Shown here in pieces: positions 61,313 through 64,000 of a stretch of 64,000 nt of DNA; the stretch's first letter is position 1, and every line of letters starts with the position of its first letter. The notes beneath the pieces are model-generated. The model was not told the DNA's origin. It ran no database searches and saw only the letters and a program-made list of their open reading frames with translations. The DNA is taken from assembly GCA_038237435.1 (NCBI GenBank), contig JBBRYT010000004.1:1-64000 (forward strand), written 5' to 3'. A program made the position numbers and the translations under genes. The stretch is from JACCTI01 sp038237435. GTDB taxonomy: Bacteria; Verrucomicrobiota; Verrucomicrobiia; Chthoniobacterales; UBA10450.

Positions 61313-62185
61313 ATGCAACAAGTCACCGTTCGCGTTCCCGCCAGCACTTCTAATCTCGGTCCCGGCTTCGATTGCCTGGGCGTTGCGCTGCGTATGTATA
61401 ATCATGTCACCGTCCGGCGCGGTGACGGGTTGCCTAATGGCTCGATGATGCGTGAGGCAGCCGAACTTTTTTTTGCCTGCAGCCGGGCGGAAGCATTTCC
61501 GTTTTCGGTTTCAATTGACGGTGAGGTGCCGATTTCTCGCGGGTTAGGCAGCAGCGTAACGGTCCGGCTCGGTCTCCTACACGGACTCAATTCGCTTTCC
61601 GGCGCGTCGCTTCAACCCAAGGAAGTTTTCGAACTCTGCGCCGATCTCGAAGGCCATCCGGACAATGCTGCGCCGGCAGAGTTTGGTGGCTTCAATGTCG
61701 CGCGTGGAACGATGCGGCAACGGTTTTCGGTTTCGGCGGCGTTAAAATTCGTTTTGCTGATTCCTGATTTCGAAGTGCGCACAGAAGAAGCGCGCGAGTT
61801 GCTGCCCGAAAAAATTTCCCGTGAAAAAGCGGTCGAAAGTTGTGCGAACGCCTGCGCGATCACCGCCGCCTTCGCTTCCGAGAAATACGAAAATCTGCGC
61901 GGCGCCTTCCGCGATAATCTACATCAACCATTTCGCAAAAGGCTGGTGCCGTTTTTCGACGAAGTCCTTGCCGCCGCCGAAGAAGCGGGCGCACTCGGAG
62001 CGTTTCTGAGCGGGTCTGGTTCTACCATTGCGGCGGTTACTCTGGCGTCGCCGGAGGAAATCGCCAAGGCCATGAAGGCCGCCGCGGGCGACGCGAAAGT
62101 AGAGACGGTCGTGGCGATGGCGGACAACCAGGGCGCGATTCTTTTGCAAACCCGCCGGCCAACATTTCAGGTTCGGCGTCGATGA
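61313..62185 (+). CDS. thrB: Homoserine kinase
   Basis: This 290-residue GHMP kinase phosphorylates homoserine on the way to threonine. It begins QVTVRVPASTSNLGPGFDCL, has the phosphate loop PISRGLGSSVTVRLGLLHGL (residues about 78-97), DLEGHPDNAAPAEFGGFNVA and the C-terminal GAFLSGSGSTIAAV. All three GHMP motifs are present. Its end overlaps lpxK by ATGA. No other threonine genes are near. Confidence 0.93.
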   Translation: MQQVTVRVPASTSNLGPGFDCLGVALRMYNHVTVRRGDGLPNGSMMREAAELFFACSRAEAFPFSVSIDGEVPISRGLGSSVTVRLGLLHGLNSLSGASLQPKEVFELCADLEGHPDNAAPAEFGGFNVARGTMRQRFSVSAALKFVLLIPDFEVRTEEARELLPEKISREKAVESCANACAITAAFASEKYENLRGAFRDNLHQPFRKRLVPFFDEVLAAAEEAGALGAFLSGSGSTIAAVTLASPEEIAKAMKAAAGDAKVETVVAMADNQGAILLQTRRPTFQVRRR

Positions 62186-63363
62186 GTCAGCGCACGGAAA
62201 GCCTCGAGCAATTTGCCATCGACGTGATTCTCGAGCGGCGGCACGGCTTTCGCGCATCGCTGCTGCGCATTTTCCTGCATGGACTTTCCTTTCTTTACGA
62301 ACGCATCGTGCAATTGCGTCTTTTCCTCTATCGCCATCGCATTTTTCGCGAGCGCGCGCTTGGCTGTCTGGTCATCAGCATTGGAAATCTCACGGTCGGC
62401 GGTACGGGCAAGACGCCGATCGTGGAAAAATTCGCGCGCGCCTTGCGCAGCGGTGGACGCCGTGTGGCGATCTTGAGCCGCGGTTACAAAAGCGTGCCGC
62501 GACACGTGCCTAACAAGTGGTTTCGCAAAAAAATTCCTGCACCGCCGCGCATCGTTTCCGATGGAAAATCACTGCTGCTCGATTCGCTCACCGCCGGTGA
62601 CGAGCCCTACATGCTGGCGAACAATTTGAAAGACGTGATCGTGCTGGTGGACAAGGACCGGGTGAAAAGCGGCCTCTTCGCGATCAAGGAAATGAAAGCC
62701 GACACACTGCTGCTCGACGACGGGCTGCAGTATCTGCATCTCAAACATCGACTGGACATCGTGCTGATCGACCGGCAGGCGCCGTTCGGAAACGAATATC
62801 TCCTTCCACGCGGAACGTTGCGCGAACCGCCGCGAAATTTGCGACGGGCCAGCTACATCTTCATTACCAAAAGCACGAGTGAGTCTAACGAGTCGTTAAT
62901 CGAACGCATTCGGGAATACAACCGCACAGCGGAAATCATCGAATGCGCGCACAAGCCGCTGCATTTGCAGAATATTCTTACAGGCGAGCAGCTGCCGCTG
63001 GAACGATTACGCGAAACTTACGTTGGCTCGATCAGCGGCATCGCGCGTCCGGAAAGTTTTGAGGACGGACTGCGCGATCTCGGTGCGAAAATCGAAATTT
63101 CGAAACGCTACGCAGATCATCACCGCTACACGGAGAACGAGCTGCAATCGTTCATCAATCGCTGCGTGCGTCGCGATTTGGAAATGATTGTCACGACAGA
63201 GAAAGATGCCGTGCGTTTTCCACGGCTGATGAACCCGGAAGTGCCGATTTATTTCTTGCGGGTGGAGATCGAAATTTTAAGCGGACACGAGAGTTGGGAA
63301 CATTGCGTCGCGCGCATCTGCCAGCCGCAGCCAATGCTTTCGCCGGAGCGATTTTTTTCATGA
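62182..63363 (+). CDS. lpxK: Tetraacyldisaccharide 4'-kinase
   Basis: This 393-residue membrane-bound kinase adds the 4'-phosphate of lipid A, showing that the cell makes an outer-membrane lipopolysaccharide. A first hydrophobic segment near residues 28-52 leads to the P-loop GNLTVGGTGKTPIVEKFARA (GTGKTP at 74-79), then ILSRGYKS, DEPYMLANNL and LLLDDGLQYLHLKHRLDIVLID. The length is slightly above the family norm. It starts inside the thrB stop and its own stop overlaps the ligD start. Confidence 0.93.
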   Translation: MSQRTESLEQFAIDVILERRHGFRASLLRIFLHGLSFLYERIVQLRLFLYRHRIFRERALGCLVISIGNLTVGGTGKTPIVEKFARALRSGGRRVAILSRGYKSVPRHVPNKWFRKKIPAPPRIVSDGKSLLLDSLTAGDEPYMLANNLKDVIVLVDKDRVKSGLFAIKEMKADTLLLDDGLQYLHLKHRLDIVLIDRQAPFGNEYLLPRGTLREPPRNLRRASYIFITKSTSESNESLIERIREYNRTAEIIECAHKPLHLQNILTGEQLPLERLRETYVGSISGIARPESFEDGLRDLGAKIEISKRYADHHRYTENELQSFINRCVRRDLEMIVTTEKDAVRFPRLMNPEVPIYFLRVEIEILSGHESWEHCVARICQPQPMLSPERFFS

Positions 63364-64000
63364 GCAAAAAAACCGAATTGATCGTGGAAGGCCGGAAACT
63401 CCCAGTCTCCAATCTCGATAAAGTCCTTTGGCCGAAGACCGGATTTACCAAAGGGGAAATGATCGATTATTACGTGCGGATTGGGCCGGTGTTGATTCCG
63501 CATTTGAAGGATCGGCCGCTGACTTTGAAGCGTTATCCGAATGGTGTGGAGCAGGAGTTTTTCTACGAAAAGAATTGTCCGTCGCATCGACCGGGCTGGG
63601 TGAAAACGGCGAAGGTCTGGAGTCACGGCAATCAGCGCGACATGCATTATTGCCTGGCGCAGGATCTGCCGACGCTCGTCTGGGCGGCTAATCTCGCCGA
63701 TATCGAGCTGCACACGTCGCTCGCGAAAAAGAAGGATGTGGCCAAGCCGACCATGATGGTTTTCGACCTCGACCCCGGTCCGCCGGCCGACATCGTGCAA
63801 TGCTGTCAGGTCGGGCTTTGGCTGAAGGACTTGTTAGGCGAAATGAAATTGAAGTCGTTTACGAAAACGAGCGGCTCGAAAGGCCTGCAGGTTTATGTAC
63901 CGTTGAATACGCCCGCTACTTTCGACCAAACAAAAGCACTCTCGCGTGCCTTGGCTGAACATCTTGAGCGCGAGCATCCGGATCGCGTCGTGCACAAGAT
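63360..64000 (+). CDS. ligD: LigD-type primase/polymerase domain, cut by window edge
   Basis: The frame starts with ATG 63360, overlapping the lpxK stop as ATGA, and stays open to the window end (213 codons). It is the polymerase (PolDom) module of the bacterial non-homologous end-joining ligase LigD: LDKVLWPKTGFTKGEMIDYY, IPHLKDRPLTLKRYPNG, FFYEKNCPSHRPGWV, catalytic aspartates in MVFDLDPGPP, and TKTSGSKGLQVYVPL. Whether ligase and nuclease modules or a Ku gene follow is outside the window. A one-mismatch decamer (CTTGTTAGGC) lies at about 63829. Confidence 0.92.
   Translation, partial: MSKKTELIVEGRKLPVSNLDKVLWPKTGFTKGEMIDYYVRIGPVLIPHLKDRPLTLKRYPNGVEQEFFYEKNCPSHRPGWVKTAKVWSHGNQRDMHYCLAQDLPTLVWAANLADIELHTSLAKKKDVAKPTMMVFDLDPGPPADIVQCCQVGLWLKDLLGEMKLKSFTKTSGSKGLQVYVPLNTPATFDQTKALSRALAEHLEREHPDRVVHK

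Noticed and set aside
2085..63838. The decamer as a Chi or KOPS-like chromosome signal
   Set aside because: About 22 exact copies lie in one orientation and 15 in the other, with frequent local alternation, while Chi and KOPS sites are strongly strand-biased.
1..64000. tRNA and rRNA genes
   Set aside because: I looked through the intergenic gaps for T-loop sequences and rRNA motifs and recognised none; this was done by eye only.

Overview
The window is 64 kb of a GC-rich bacterial chromosome. The gene content fits a soil Verrucomicrobiota, probably of the Chthoniobacterales/Spartobacteria type. Pointers are an exosortase with PEP-CTERM target proteins, an ECF sigma factor next to a Ser/Thr kinase with TPR repeats, two OPT oligopeptide transporters, a DksA-like protein with a lysine/alanine-rich tail, and the general coding style. 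The lineage is an inference; there is no rRNA here and I recognised no tRNA.

Layout. 1-1.6 kb: a truncated small gene, a palindrome-rich intergenic stretch, and an IS1-like transposase coupled to a small DUF4359-like gene. 1.67-3.3 kb: the SRP (4.5S-type) RNA, a small unknown gene and a MoeB/ThiF-rhodanese protein, followed by a long inverted repeat. 3.3-9.1 kb: exosortase with an EpsI-like domain, a hybrid histidine kinase, and a CAAX-protease-like membrane protein. 9.2-15.4 kb: nadE, recO, and a sugar ABC transporter in which the binding protein is fused to one permease while the other permease carries a very large insert. 15.5-22.1 kb: a PQQ-type sugar dehydrogenase with cytochrome motifs, small secreted proteins, and an amino acid permease. 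22.1-29.1 kb: a minus-strand run of two OPT transporters and pxpB-pxpC-pxpA (5-oxoprolinase), which together suggest peptide and pyroglutamate use. 29.2-34.4 kb: small proteins, the Ser/Thr kinase and the ECF sigma factor. 34.5-41.4 kb: one gene for a giant, repetitive PEP-CTERM surface protein. 41.7-46.9 kb: sppA, a CPBP protease, thiL, tsaE, tsaB, alr and a RelE-like gene in a tight operon. 46.9-48.1 kb: rpsR, rpmG and a DksA-like gene. 49.0-50.2 kb: a run of gene tails (MacB-type permease, RibD-C, beta-helix) around a rhodanese gene. 50.3-64 kb: a second PEP-CTERM protein and housekeeping genes (mpg, mnmA, cutA, a VanX-like peptidase, acs, dodecin, an RlmI-like methyltransferase, thrB, lpxK, and the 5' part of ligD).

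The most unusual signal is not a gene. The decamer GCCTAACGAG (reverse complement CTCGTTAGGC) occurs about 37 times exactly and about 20 more times with one mismatch, by my hand count, against roughly 0.1 expected. It lies in both orientations, inside genes and at gene ends; it supplies or abuts several stop codons, sits in several convergent gene junctions, and once forms a perfect inverted pair. It is absent from the IS region and from almost all of the giant repeat gene. This resembles the genomic behaviour of DNA uptake sequences in Neisseriaceae and Pasteurellaceae, which I do not know to have been described for this group.
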